From NCBI RefSeq assembly GCF_000005505.3, contig NC_016131.3:55413355-55477354 (forward strand): a DNA stretch of 64,000 nt, read 5' to 3'. Of this stretch, positions 46,040-61,537 are shown piece after piece. This stretch comes from Brachypodium distachyon. Its lineage: Eukaryota > Streptophyta > Magnoliopsida > Poales > Poaceae. The notes under the pieces were generated by a model. The model made no database searches and was not told the origin of the DNA. It was given only the letters and a program-made list of their open reading frames with translations. A program made the translations under genes and the position numbers. Position 1 is the first letter of the stretch. Every line of letters starts with the position of its first letter.

Positions 46040-48260
46040 CAAGACGGGGTGCTTTCAGAGTCTATAGCGTAATTGATGAGAAGTTTTTTTTATAAAACTG
46101 TAAATCGAACCCAGGACCAAGTGAGTGCTGCTAGAGTCTCTAATGTTCGCAAAGGTTGTCTATATAAAACTGTAACTATCTAACTTTTTGTTTGATAAAA
46201 ACGATCAAGATGATTCATTTATTAGAGGCAAGGTTTTTTGAGTGTGGTGTATTTAGAAATAGAAACTTCCCTAAAAAGAACTTTCTTGGTCGAGCAATTC
46301 TATTTCTTCGGCAGGTCATGGAGCTTAACCGCGTTTGAAATGGGACCTAGGTGATGCTCATGTGCAGGGCACGTGAGGGCATTGCTCGGGCGTGGGCGGC
46401 AGGATGGGGACAAAGGAAGGGAATAGTCGGTGTGGATGGCCTCTACCCTTTCCTTTTCTTTTCTTTACCCTTACCTTTTTTCCCGCCTTTGTGACTCATT
46501 TCTTGACCTTTTACCGCTTTTCACACACCAGCTAAACATGGTCGAGCAGCACGGGCATGGCACAGCACCGCCGGAAAGGGCATGCAGAAAAAGGCCTTCA
46601 GTTATTCCACGTTGCGCCTACTCGTTTCACACACACACACACTGACACGCAGTGAAAAGGAGCGGGGATCTTCTTTTTCTGAATGACAATGTTATGTCTT
46701 TCAGAAAGGTGAAACTATACACATTGACGGGGTTTTGGAATCTTGATCTGTCCGTCTCCTCCTCAACTTTAAAGCGTGCACGGTGCACCTAGGAGATGAG
46801 ATGAGGTGAGGTCTAGTGGTAAAGCATTTTTGCCTGGTAGATTCCAGATCTTCCGTGGGGGCACGTCCTGCTTTTTTTTTTCTAACCAAAAAGATTAGAC
46901 AATGTAATAAGAAGAAAACGTACTCATTGGGAAGAAGGTCCAACATTGATATTCAGGTGAGTTCACGCCATAATCTACTCAAAAAATAGTAAAATAGAGA
47001 CTAAAACAGACAAAAGTTAGTTAATCAAAGCAAAAAATGAAACAGAGTGTGACAAAGGAAAATTTGCCAAACGCAGCATGAGTGATGGACTAGTTACAGC
47101 TTCTCAAAATCATGATATGCAGTACAACTGACAAAACCGGGACAAACGATTTCGACATGATACAGTACATAGAATTTCGTTCAAAGAATTGTTTTTACAT
47201 ATCCTTTGAGAATATTTGAAGGGCGTATAAGACCATGCGCAGCGTTGGTCAACAACCGATGCTAGAAAAAGTTGGAACCGCTTCTTGCCCTTGGAGCAGT
47301 GGATCGCTAGAAATTTTTCCTAGAATCGAATCAACTACTTGCACCGATTCTAGTAGATAGTTGACCTCGTAGGTCCCATCCCGAGCCCCTCCTTCCTCCT
47401 CCATCTCCCTGTTCCTCCAGCCCTTCGCCGTGGAGTGCCTCGAAATCATCGCATCTAGATCCAGGTGGCAGGAGACGAGGGAGCAATGGCTAGAGAGGAC
47501 GTCGGGGTGGAGAACGGAAGGAGAAGACACGGGCCCCGTCGCCGCCTACTTGAGGGTCGTCGCCGGCGCGTGGAGGCACAGACGCTTGGAGGCACAGGCA
47601 CAAGTCTGGACGCCAAATCCGGCCAACCCAGAACCGCAAGCGTGAGTCCGGCGTTGCCGGAGAAGCTGGCGAAGTGGCGGATCTGGAGGGCGCGTTGAAT
47701 TTACCGCCGGAGATGGACGGTCATTGGAGATAGAGGAGGAGTAGCACTCTCGCAGGAGGAAGAGGATACGAGAGGGAGAAAGACTTTGGTGGGGAAAGTT
47801 CTGACCAGTGGGACCATAAGCAAATCCATAAGCAGATGCTAAGAATGGCACACATTGCAGCAGTTTTTGTTTTTGAAGCGTCGGTCCCTGTATCAGGTTA
47901 TTAGCACCGGTACATTGTACATGCCCTGAGCAGTTAGAACCAACGGCAAGTGCATGTAGTATATGACTACAGAAAGCATATGCTCTTCACTCGTTTTAAC
48001 TAGCACAAGAATTATGCTCCATTTTTTTTCAATATACATACATGTGTCATGTGTGCTTGCCCATGAAGATAAGCACATATACTTACCAGATACATACGCT
48101 TCCCGGTGAAGTTAAGCACCTTCATTCCACACCCTACACGGTTATAACTCCTTTTTCCCTTCGCAATTAATTAAACAAACTTTTCCTCTTAATCATTTTG
48201 TAGCTCTACACCGCGTGCCATGCAATTGTCAGTCTCCCATCTCACGCGCTGATGATCTCT
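46040..48260. other. intergenic region upstream of the MCTP gene
   Basis: No supported gene. A CA tract lies at about 46630-46642. Between about 47228 and 47925 a GC-rich core is framed by ACCATGCGCAGCGTTGG and CATTGTACATGCCC, which could be the ends of an old DNA transposon, but the inverted match is poor. Confidence 0.35.
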
Positions 48261-48270
48261 TTATAAAAGC
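48261..48270 (+). promoter_or_regulatory. TATA box of the MCTP gene
   Basis: TTATAAAAGC lies about 150 bp before the ATG at 48416. A plausible leader follows. Confidence 0.65.
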
Positions 48271-48415
48271 CTTCCACACTGAGTCACTGACACTACGCTC
48301 GACACATGTGTCCCGAGCTCACCGGCGATTCACCATTGCACCGGCCGGTAAGAGCGGCAGAACTAGCTAGCTAAATTGCAGACGAGCTAGCTACTAGACC
48401 ATCGGTCCGTCGGCA

Positions 48416-51400
48416 ATGGCGCCGGCGGGGACGGTCCGGAAGCTGGTGGTGGAGGTGGTGGAGGCGCGGGACCTGCAGCCCAAGGACGGCTTTGGCACGT
48501 CCAGCCCGTACGCCCGCGCCGACTTCGACGGGCAGCGCCGCAAGACCCGGACCGTGGTCCGCGACCTCAACCCGGTCTGGAACGAGCCGCTCGAGTTCAC
48601 CTTCCCCGGCCCCGGCACCGGCGTGCTGGACCCCGTGGGAGGCGGGGAGCCGCTGGAGGTTTCCGTGCTCCACGATTTACGCGTCGGGCCCAGCCGCCGG
48701 AGCACCTTCCTGGGCCGCGTCCGCCTCGACGCGCGCCGCTTCTTCGTGCGCAAGGGCGAGGAGGCGCTCATCTACTTCCCGCTCGAGAAGAAGAGCTTCT
48801 TCGGATGGGTCCGCGGCGAGATCGGCCTCAAGGTCTACTACGTCGACGAGCCCGCTCCCGTTCCCGTCGCGCCGGAGCCGGAGCCGAACGCTGGCGCTGA
48901 TCCTCCTCCGGCTGCTGCTGCACCCGACGCTGCCGAGGCGGTAGAAGAAGCGCCGCCAACGGCTCCTGATGCTGCTCCCGCGTCTGCCGACCCACCGCCG
49001 GTGCCGACAGAGGAGGCGGAGGCGCCAGAGGAAGCAGCACCACCGGCCGGCGAAGAAGCCGGCCCGGAGAAGCCACCGGATCAGGCTGACACGGCTGAGA
49101 CAGTGGATGCCCCTGTAATGACATCAGAGGCGGTGCCGGCGTCCTCGGCGGAACCTGCGGCAGAGACCCCGCCCCCAATGCCGATGCCGATGCCGATGCC
49201 GAGGCAGGTGCTGCTCCCGGCGCGTCCGGCGCCGGCGCCGGCCGAGGTCCTGCCGGTGGAGCCATCGAAGCACGACCTGGTGGACAAGATGCCGTACCTG
49301 TTCGTCCGCGTGGTGCGCGCGCGGGGGCTTCCCGCAGGCGCGCACCCGCACGTGCGCGTGGCCGTGGCCGGCGGCGGCCGCCACGCGTCCACCCGGGAGG
49401 CGCGCCGGGGTGCCTTCTTCGAGTGGGACCAGACCTTCGCCTTCGCGCGCGACCCGGCGGACTCCCAGACAGGCCCCACGATGGAGGTGTCCGTGTGGGA
49501 CCTCCCGCCTGACGCCGACGTGTCCGTCGCCGACGACCGCAGCTTCCTCGGCGGGCTCTGCTTCGACACCGCCGACGTGCACGCGCGGGACCCGCCCGAC
49601 GGCCCGCTCGCCACGCAGTGGTACCGGCTGGAGGGCGGCCGCCGCAACGAGCGGGCCGCCGACCTCATGGTTGCCACGTGGGCCGGCACGCAGGCCGACG
49701 AGGCCTTCGCCGACGCCTGGAAGGCCGACTCCCCCCCGGCCCATGCCTCCTCCTCCACGGCCACCGCGTCCTCCTCTGCGTCCTCGAGCGCCAAGGTGTA
49801 CGTCTCGCCCAAGCTCTGGCTCCTCCGGCTCACCGTCATCGAGGCGCAGGACACGCTCATGGCGGCCCGTGCTGACGCCGGTATCGCCGTGCGGGGCACG
49901 CTGGGCTTCCAATCGCTCAAGACCCGGACCACGGCAGCGGTGACACGCAACGGCGGTCCATCGTGGAACGAGGACCTGCTGTTCGTCGCCGCAGAGCCCT
50001 TCACCGACGGCGACTGCTTCGAGATCTCCCTCGAGGTGCGCCACGGCAAGGACGCTTTCACCGTGGGCTCGGCTAGCGTCTCGCTGGGGAGCATCGAGAG
50101 GCGCGTGGACGACCGCAAGGTGGCCTCCAAGTGGCTCGACCTTCTCCCCTCCGACGAGGCCGCCGCCACGAGAAAAGCCAACGGCAAGTTCAGGATGCCG
50201 GCGCACGTGCACGGCGGGCGGCTGCACGTGCGGGTTTGCCTGGACGGGGGCTACCACGTGGCGGACGAGCCGCCCTACGCGAGCAGCGACTTCCGGCCCT
50301 CGGCGCGGCAGCTCTGGCGGCAGCCTGTGGGCCTCGTGGAGCTGGGCGTGGTGGGCTGCAAGGGCCTCCTCCCGATGCGGGCCGCGGACGGGAAAGGCTG
50401 CACGGACGCGTACGCCGTGGCGAAATACGGGCCCAAGTGGGCCCGCACGCGCACCATCTCCGACAGCTTCGACCCGGCCTGGAACGAGCAGTACACGTGG
50501 CCCGTCTACGACCCTTGCACCGTGCTCACCGTCGGCGTCTTCGACGACCCGCCGCCTCCGCCGTCCGATGACGCCGACGCCGCCGTGACGCCGTCGAGGC
50601 CGATGGGGAAGGTGCGGATCCGGCTGTCGACGCTGGAGAACGGGCGCGTGTACCGGGGCTCGTACCCGCTCCTCATGATGCTCCCCACGGGCGCCAAGCG
50701 GATGGGCGACGTGGAGCTCGCCGTGCGCTTCGCCACTTCCGGAACCTTCCTCGACACGCTGCACGGCTACCTGCAGCCATCTCTGCCGCCGATGAACAAC
50801 CTCCGTCCGATCCCGGCGGCTCACCGCGAGCCGCTGCGGCTGGCCGCGGCACGGATCACGGCGGGCCACCTGGCGCGCGCCGAGCCGCCGCTCAGGCGGG
50901 AGGTTGCCACGTGGATGCTGGACGCCGGGCCCGGGTCCGGCTCCAGCTCCAGCTTCAGCATGCGGAAGCTGCGGGCGAACTGGAACCGGGCAGCATCGGC
51001 GCTGACGTGGGTGTCCGGCGTGGCGAGGTGGGCGGAGGAGACGCGGACGTGGCGGAGCCCCGCGGCGACGGGGATGGCGCACGCCGTGCTGGTGCTGCTG
51101 GCGTGGCACCCGGACCTGGTGATCCCCACGCTGGCGCTCCACGTGGCGGCCGTGGGGGCTTGGAGGTACAGGCGGCGGCCACGGGCACCGGCGCCGCACC
51201 CGTGTGTGAGGGCGTCCATGGCGGAGGCGCCGGCCGAGAGGGAGGAGCTGGACGAGGAGTTCGACCCGGTGCCCAGCGCCAGGCCGCCGGAGACGGTGCG
51301 GGCCAGGTACGACCGGGCCAGGGTCGTCGGGGCCAGGCTGCAGGCCATGGTCGGCGACGTCGCCACGCAGGCCGAGAGGGTCCAGGCGCTCGTGTCCTGG

Positions 51401-51598
51401 CGAGACCCGCGCGCCACGGGGATGTTCGTCGCGCTCTGCGTTGCTCTGGCCATGGTGTTGTACGTTGTGCCGCTCAAGGTAGTCGTTGTTGTCGCGGGGT
51501 TCTACTACCTCCGACACCCCATGTTCAGGGACAGGACGCCCGCGCCGGCCGTCAACTTCTTCCGCCGCCTGCCTTCCATGGCCGAACGGATCATATAG
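48416..51598 (+). CDS. MCTP: multiple C2 domain and transmembrane region protein (MCTP)
   Basis: An intronless frame of 1,060 residues. The first C2 domain (about 8-142) starts RKLVVEVVEARDLQPKDG. A Pro/Ala/Glu-rich linker (145-285) includes a Met-Pro repeat. C2 domains two, three and four lie at about 291-405, 465-578 and 640-775. The C-terminal plant PRT_C region (about 828-1060) has hydrophobic stretches at about 888-916 and 1002-1031, expected to anchor it in the ER, with the C2 domains binding Ca2+ and phospholipid. The family tethers ER to plasma membrane at plasmodesmata and affects cell-to-cell signalling and transport (QUIRKY, FTIP1). From memory the sequence is nearer the Arabidopsis MCTP16/QUIRKY branch than FTIP1. 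Length and domain order are normal, with no breaks. GC content is very high, as in many grass genes. Confidence 0.95.
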   Translation: MAPAGTVRKLVVEVVEARDLQPKDGFGTSSPYARADFDGQRRKTRTVVRDLNPVWNEPLEFTFPGPGTGVLDPVGGGEPLEVSVLHDLRVGPSRRSTFLGRVRLDARRFFVRKGEEALIYFPLEKKSFFGWVRGEIGLKVYYVDEPAPVPVAPEPEPNAGADPPPAAAAPDAAEAVEEAPPTAPDAAPASADPPPVPTEEAEAPEEAAPPAGEEAGPEKPPDQADTAETVDAPVMTSEAVPASSAEPAAETPPPMPMPMPMPRQVLLPARPAPAPAEVLPVEPSKHDLVDKMPYLFVRVVRARGLPAGAHPHVRVAVAGGGRHASTREARRGAFFEWDQTFAFARDPADSQTGPTMEVSVWDLPPDADVSVADDRSFLGGLCFDTADVHARDPPDGPLATQWYRLEGGRRNERAADLMVATWAGTQADEAFADAWKADSPPAHASSSTATASSSASSSAKVYVSPKLWLLRLTVIEAQDTLMAARADAGIAVRGTLGFQSLKTRTTAAVTRNGGPSWNEDLLFVAAEPFTDGDCFEISLEVRHGKDAFTVGSASVSLGSIERRVDDRKVASKWLDLLPSDEAAATRKANGKFRMPAHVHGGRLHVRVCLDGGYHVADEPPYASSDFRPSARQLWRQPVGLVELGVVGCKGLLPMRAADGKGCTDAYAVAKYGPKWARTRTISDSFDPAWNEQYTWPVYDPCTVLTVGVFDDPPPPPSDDADAAVTPSRPMGKVRIRLSTLENGRVYRGSYPLLMMLPTGAKRMGDVELAVRFATSGTFLDTLHGYLQPSLPPMNNLRPIPAAHREPLRLAAARITAGHLARAEPPLRREVATWMLDAGPGSGSSSSFSMRKLRANWNRAASALTWVSGVARWAEETRTWRSPAATGMAHAVLVLLAWHPDLVIPTLALHVAAVGAWRYRRRPRAPAPHPCVRASMAEAPAEREELDEEFDPVPSARPPETVRARYDRARVVGARLQAMVGDVATQAERVQALVSWRDPRATGMFVALCVALAMVLYVVPLKVVVVVAGFYYLRHPMFRDRTPAPAVNFFRRLPSMAERII

Positions 51599-52228
51599 CT
51601 GGGAGAAGAGCCGACGAAGCACTATGCCAGCCAGTAAGCACGGGTTGAGCCATCGACTGCGCCTTGTTGCAATTCCACACTGTCCTGTTAATTTTTAGAT
51701 TCTACGCTAGAACAATAAGAATTCGTTATCATGGATGAATCTTTCGTTTGAAGTACTAGTGTTAACTTTGGATCGGTCGAGTCGAAAATGCATCCTTCCT
51801 GTCATGTGGTTTCCCAGTTCATGTGTTTTCTCTAAGCAATAGACAGCGGATAGTTATGGCCAACTTTCTACGGAGTACATCGTATAACTTATCGATGGTA
51901 CTGAGCTAATTTTTCTCTTTAAATCACAATACAGGAAACTGTGTCAGCAAATGATACATTTGAAAGAACGAAGGAACTTTGTGGTAAAAAAACTTAGTAA
52001 GGAACTTTGGTTATAGATTGCTGCTAGCGTGATTTTTTGCTAAGATGAGATTACAAGCATGACAGAAATATAATCTAGCCGATTTCGAATTTACACAGGA
52101 AATATCAGCAGTATCAACTCCAAATTGATCGTCCATGATCGTGAAAAGACCACAGAAACTTTGATGTGGAAAAGACACAAGAAAAACTGAAAAAAAAAAT
52201 CTGATCTCTGGTAAGCAAAACAGGTGAC
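51599..52228. other. convergent intergenic region
   Basis: 3' flanks of the MCTP gene and of the prolyl-tRNA synthetase gene, which point at each other. AATAAG at about 51714 may serve as the MCTP poly(A) signal. Otherwise AT-rich. Confidence 0.45.
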
Positions 52229-56975
<4,747 letters not shown>

Positions 56976-57561
56976 ATGGCTTCTCCGCCCTCCCGCCTCC
57001 CCTCGTCGACTAATTCCCGGTGTTCCTGTCTGATTTGAAACGTGTTTTGAAGCAGGTTCCCCTGAATTAGATTCCCCAAGAACGACTGCAGAATTGCTCG
57101 AATTCAGCTTTGGATCCTCATCCTACCATGATCAGAAACTCACCGGTGCTTCCGATTTCCTTGAGCCATCGGTGCTCGCAGACGAGACGCTGTACCAAGA
57201 GGGATTCAGAAACGGCTACGCCGATGGCCTGGTATCAGGAAAGTTAGAAGCGAAGGAGATCGGTCTGAAGATGGGGTTTCAGGTCGGCGAAGAGCTGGGC
57301 TTCTACCGGAGCTGCCTGGACGTCTGGACATCGGCGACTGGCGTCGATCAGACCGCGTTTTCGGCCCGGGTGAAGAAGAACATCCAGCAGGTGGCTGCAT
57401 TGCTGAGCAGCTACCCTGTGTCTGATCCAGAGGATGAGGATGTTCAAGAGATCATGGAGAAAATCAGGCTCAAGTTCAGGATGATCTCGGCCAGCTTAGG
57501 AGTGAAGCTGGACTATGAAGGTCGGCCGGCGCCGTCGAAGCAGGATGTCGAGGATATGTAA
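56976..57561 (+). CDS. LTO1: LTO1/Yae1-domain protein
   Basis: The main exon (from about 57055 to the stop at 57561) encodes EGFRNGYADGLVSGKLEAKE, then IGLKMGFQVGEELGFYRSC: a glycine repeated every four residues, the deca-GX3 signature of the Yae1/LTO1 family. In yeast and human the Lto1-Yae1 complex is an adaptor that delivers Fe-S clusters to ABCE1/Rli1. The C-terminal helix (IMEKIRLKFRMI) is also typical. The start is uncertain: no in-frame ATG exists in the main exon before the GX3 region. An ATG at 56976 would need a short intron with a weak donor, near 57021. A strong GTAAGT donor at 56964 paired with an acceptor at 57054 gives an open frame lacking any ATG. Confidence 0.8.
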
Positions 57562-57987
57562 GTAGCTAAGCTAAGTTAAGAATCGTAATGGGTGATGAAT
57601 GAAAATACTACTGTCATGTGCATTGGACATAGCAAAGTCCACTGTTATTGTGAATCGTGGTACTGATTTCCATCAGTGTGTGTTAGAGTGTGTTCATGCA
57701 TGCATATTGTCCAGCCTACACATACTCGTATAGAAATATAGATATATTTTCGCAGTATCTTGGTTTGACACTATCAAAACACATCCTGGTTATATTACAG
57801 AAAATGTTACTGCTCCAATTAATTGACCAATAGACGTGGCAACAATAATGCAGCTGAGCCGAGCTGAGCACACCAAGTGATTAATATGAGAAGAGATAAC
57901 TCAAATGATGGGAATAAATAGGTCGTTCCATGGAAACTAAAGAAACCGAAAGACAGCTGAGCAAAATCAACGGTGCATCTGATGGTG
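57562..57987. other. convergent intergenic region
   Basis: 3' flanks of the LTO1-like gene and of the F-box/LRR gene. No feature recognised. Confidence 0.45.
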
Positions 57988-60340
57988 TCAACAAGGGGCA
58001 TTAAGCCTACGGTATGGATCAGTTTCCACTGTTGACAACAACTTGATCCAAATTGGATCAACTAGATGGTAGGCTGCAGCATTCTCAAGATGCCTTCGCC
58101 GAACTTTGATAAGATCAACAACACCACGGTGGTCTGCTTTGCGGAGATACTTCTTGGCGACCTTATAGCCTTCTACAAAAGAACGGCCGTGTTCTGATGA
58201 CAAATACATATAGTCAGCAGCTACCATTGGCTTTGGGTCTATGTTCATGGCCTCGAGCACGATAGAGTTCCTGAGAATATGAAGTACCAACTCCAGTTGA
58301 TCTTTCTGACCATAAAACCCTGTAATGTTCACCAACTTGAGATGGGAGTGAGGGTTTGGAGGAAGGCTCCTTAGCTCACCCTGATGCTTGCGATACCGCA
58401 TACGAGGACAGTCCATCCACATCTATCAAAATGAGGAACATGTGTCATCTACATGAGCATCACTAAACAGAAGGCACAACAAATCAAAGCTTTGTCTCAA
58501 TCGCTCAACGAGGGAATTACTGTATCCAGACTACCAATTTCATCATATCAATTGACTTGTAGATTACAACACCATATTTGACAGTTAACTAAGGATATAC
58601 CTAGTTTAAGGATAAGCAAGTTCGTTATATAAGACTTGAAATGACAAACTTACATGAAGCTCCAGCTTTTCCATGGAAGGAGCAGCCTCTAAGAGGGGGG
58701 TGAAGTCAAAGACATCGGCGTTCCTTTTTCTCAGAGAGGAAAAGGTTATTTCCAATCTCAGATGCCTTAGATAAATAAATCTGGGACATATTTCCGGCAA
58801 AGTAGCTTTCTGTCACACAAAAATAAAGCAAACAAAATAACTCCAATCAAACCAATATAGGTATGCAGATTGGAATTTGAAAGAGTAAATGCAGGTCAAA
58901 CCTCAAATTCTTCACATCTTAGAGTCAGCATCTCAAGTCGAGGCAGAGTACTTGGCAGTTCAGTGGAGATATATACAAGAGCTGATGAAATATCTGATGA
59001 CCTTACAGATAAATGTGTCAATGTTCCAGGAGGTGCTAACAGGATCAACGGACCTTCATATTCAAGTGTTGTCAAGCCAGAATTTAACTCTATCTCCTGA
59101 AGCAAGGGGCAGCAACGGACTAGCAAATGCTTAAAGTGCTTTGAAAGATAAGGCGTCCTTAAGCTTCTAAGCGTTTCAAGGTTGGAAATACAGAGAAACT
59201 CCAACACAATGCAGTTTGATAACAGAAGATGAAGTTCTTCATCAGTAATATTCACATCTACTAACTCAAGCTTCTTAAGGTTTTGAAAAGCCTCGAAGTT
59301 TGCAGCCTTATTTAGAGAAACAAAGCTGAGTTTCAGAGAATGCAAGTGGGAATTATTAGTATCATTGAAAAAATGGAAAGGGAACTTATATCGTTCCTTT
59401 ATAAGTTCCCTTCGAGGAGAGTAAGTTGTCAAATCAAGAATAAGCTGCTTTGTCTTTGATGCGATAGAAAACTTCAGCCATTCATCTATGTGATCTGCAT
59501 GTTCATTGCTTAGTGATGTGTAAACAACTTCCATTTTCTCAACCCATACACCAGAGTGCTGTTTTATTACTGTGTCGACTCTCACAAAAATCTTGTGTAT
59601 GGTTGGTCTGAGGTCTTAAACTGTAGTACCATGGCATCATTGATTCATAAGAAAACTCGAAGTTTGTGCGAGAACACCAAACATCTTTCCATTGGTTTGA
59701 TAGTACGCTTAACCTTGCATCCTCTTTCATTCGCAATCGTGATGTGATATTGCACAATATATCCTGTGGCAAAGAAAAATGGCATTTACAATTATAGATT
59801 ATTCAAAAGCAAGAAGCAAAGATATTCTTTAATGTAGCATAGCCAAATCAACTTTAAATAGTAGCCCATCATACTGAACCTCACATCATAACTGGTAAAG
59901 AGGATTCAACAGCAGGAAACAACTATGTTCTTTAATGTAACACAGAAGAATCAACTTGAAACTGTAGCCACCACAAGTTATTAACTTATTATCCCTCGAA
60001 TCATAAAAAGTTAAGAGGTGTTTAAAAGAACAGCCACAGAGAAAGGGTGGAAATTTATTAGCATATACTGTTACATGAAAAGACACTTAGCGATATGTTA
60101 ACCAATAGCCATTATCAACTACAAATAGTTTGAGAATTCTTTCATACATGCATGCTGATAGATAGTGGAAGGTAACATCATTATATAAACTCACAGCAAA
60201 GCCCAGTTGGCAGCCTTATTACTTGATTGCAATTTGACATTTCTTACCATAGGTAGGTCGCTCAACTGAAGCTTTGATCTCTTTCTTTTGACCTTGTATC
60301 CATTTGGCTGCTCCTTTGAGCGCCTCTTTCTCTTTGCCAT
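57988..60340 (-). pseudogene. F-box/LRR (FBD-type) gene, four coding exons, one apparent frameshift
   Basis: Exons: 60340-60248 (basic, nuclear-localisation-like KRKRRSKE, ending LQLSDLPM), 59763-58902, 58806-58654, 58422-57988. Exon 2 continues the F-box (DILCNITSRLRMKEDARLSV, then LSNQWKDVW) into leucine-rich repeats such as LKKLELVDVNITDEELHLLL. Exon 4 ends with an FBD-like region. Within exon 2, around 59610-59620, the frame shifts by one base between SLRP and TIHKIFVRVDTVIKQHS. This breaks the protein unless it is a sequence error or a tiny intron. Upstream of the ATG an acceptor (T-run then CAG at about 60349) suggests a spliced 5' leader. Such proteins are substrate receptors of SCF ubiquitin ligases. 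The rest of the gene is well preserved, so inactivation, if real, is recent. Confidence 0.75.
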
Positions 60341-61537
60341 ACGCCTATGTCTGCAAAAAAAAAAAAGCACCAGAATCAGTACAGACATAGGACGATAAGC
60401 TATCGGAATTGTGGCATTTGATATCACCAATTAGTTGGTTCCAACTACAATTTCGATGTAATTTTGAATTGAACCACAACAGGATATCAGATAGAGAGAA
60501 TATTCTGGCGTGACATCTTGATGGTTTGTTCTATCCGAATCTGTTATAAACTACACGGGTGCAAAAAGGAGGCTCATTCTGACCGAGTTTAAAGGGGTCT
60601 CAAACTGGGGGAGGACTTATAAACACACGGCGCCCTCTTGGGGGTCTCAGATATTTCTCACAGCGAAGAACTGAACAAGCACAGACCACGTTAGCGCTTC
60701 CGTACCTACTGAGTTGTGAGATATCATACCCGTGGGGGACGGCGCAATGGAGACGGTGACGGAGCCGCCGCCTAGAGCAGGAGGGGGGAGTCGTGGTGCG
60801 CGCCGTCGAGGAAGCGAGGACTGGGAGAGCGGGCCGACGCGACCAGGGGGGCGGAGGCGAGAGAGATAAAGTAAGAGGGGAAGACGCCTATTCCGATACG
60901 AATACGAATCTCTGAGCGAGGCAGCCGGTTTACAGTTACCGCACGAAGAATAAGAAAACAATGCGTGTCAAGTTGACCAACGGGCCGCCCGCCGGCACGA
61001 ATTAAACGGGCCATGCCGGCCTGCAACCCGTCTTGGGCCTCTGCCTCGAGCCCACGGGCCGGCACGGTCCTACCGGTTTAGCATTTTTATTTTAACTTTT
61101 TTCTTACATTTCAGGCCACAACACATCTTCTTTCTTTTCTCCCCCGGCCGAGCCGAGCCCACGTGCTGCCGAAATCTCTTTCGCCCCTGCACCTCCTCTT
61201 CTCGATCCGGAGGCGGCGGCGGGACATGGAGGTAGTGGCGGCGCGCGCACGGTGCTCTGCGGCGGCCGGAGAGCCGCGGATCGGGAGCAAGAAGGAGATG
61301 GCGGCGGGCACGGTGCTTGGCGGCGGAGAGGATCGGAAGCAAGGAGAGTTGCAGATGGGACGATTTGGGGAGAGGATCGAGAGCAAGAAGGACGCGCAGA
61401 GATAAAACGCTAGAGTTGCATTAGAGGGGTCTGAGACGGACGCAGCTTAATGTCACGAAATGTAGTTATGCAAAAATATGCACGCGATGATTATCATCTT
61501 CTGTTTCAATAGTAGGCCGGTATGCCTCGTAGAATTC
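60341..61537. other. upstream region of the F-box/LRR gene
   Basis: GC-rich stretches at 60720-60870 and 61140-61330 with short ORFs on both strands, none recognisable. The first may hold the non-coding first exon and promoter of the F-box/LRR gene. Confidence 0.35.

Noticed and set aside
49081..51622. Minus-strand ORFs of 368 and 832 codons
   Set aside because: They are antisense shadows of the GC-rich MCTP coding sequence, with no recognisable domain.
60647..61405. Several ~100-codon ORFs on both strands
   Set aside because: GC-rich upstream sequence; none has a domain or good splice and start context.
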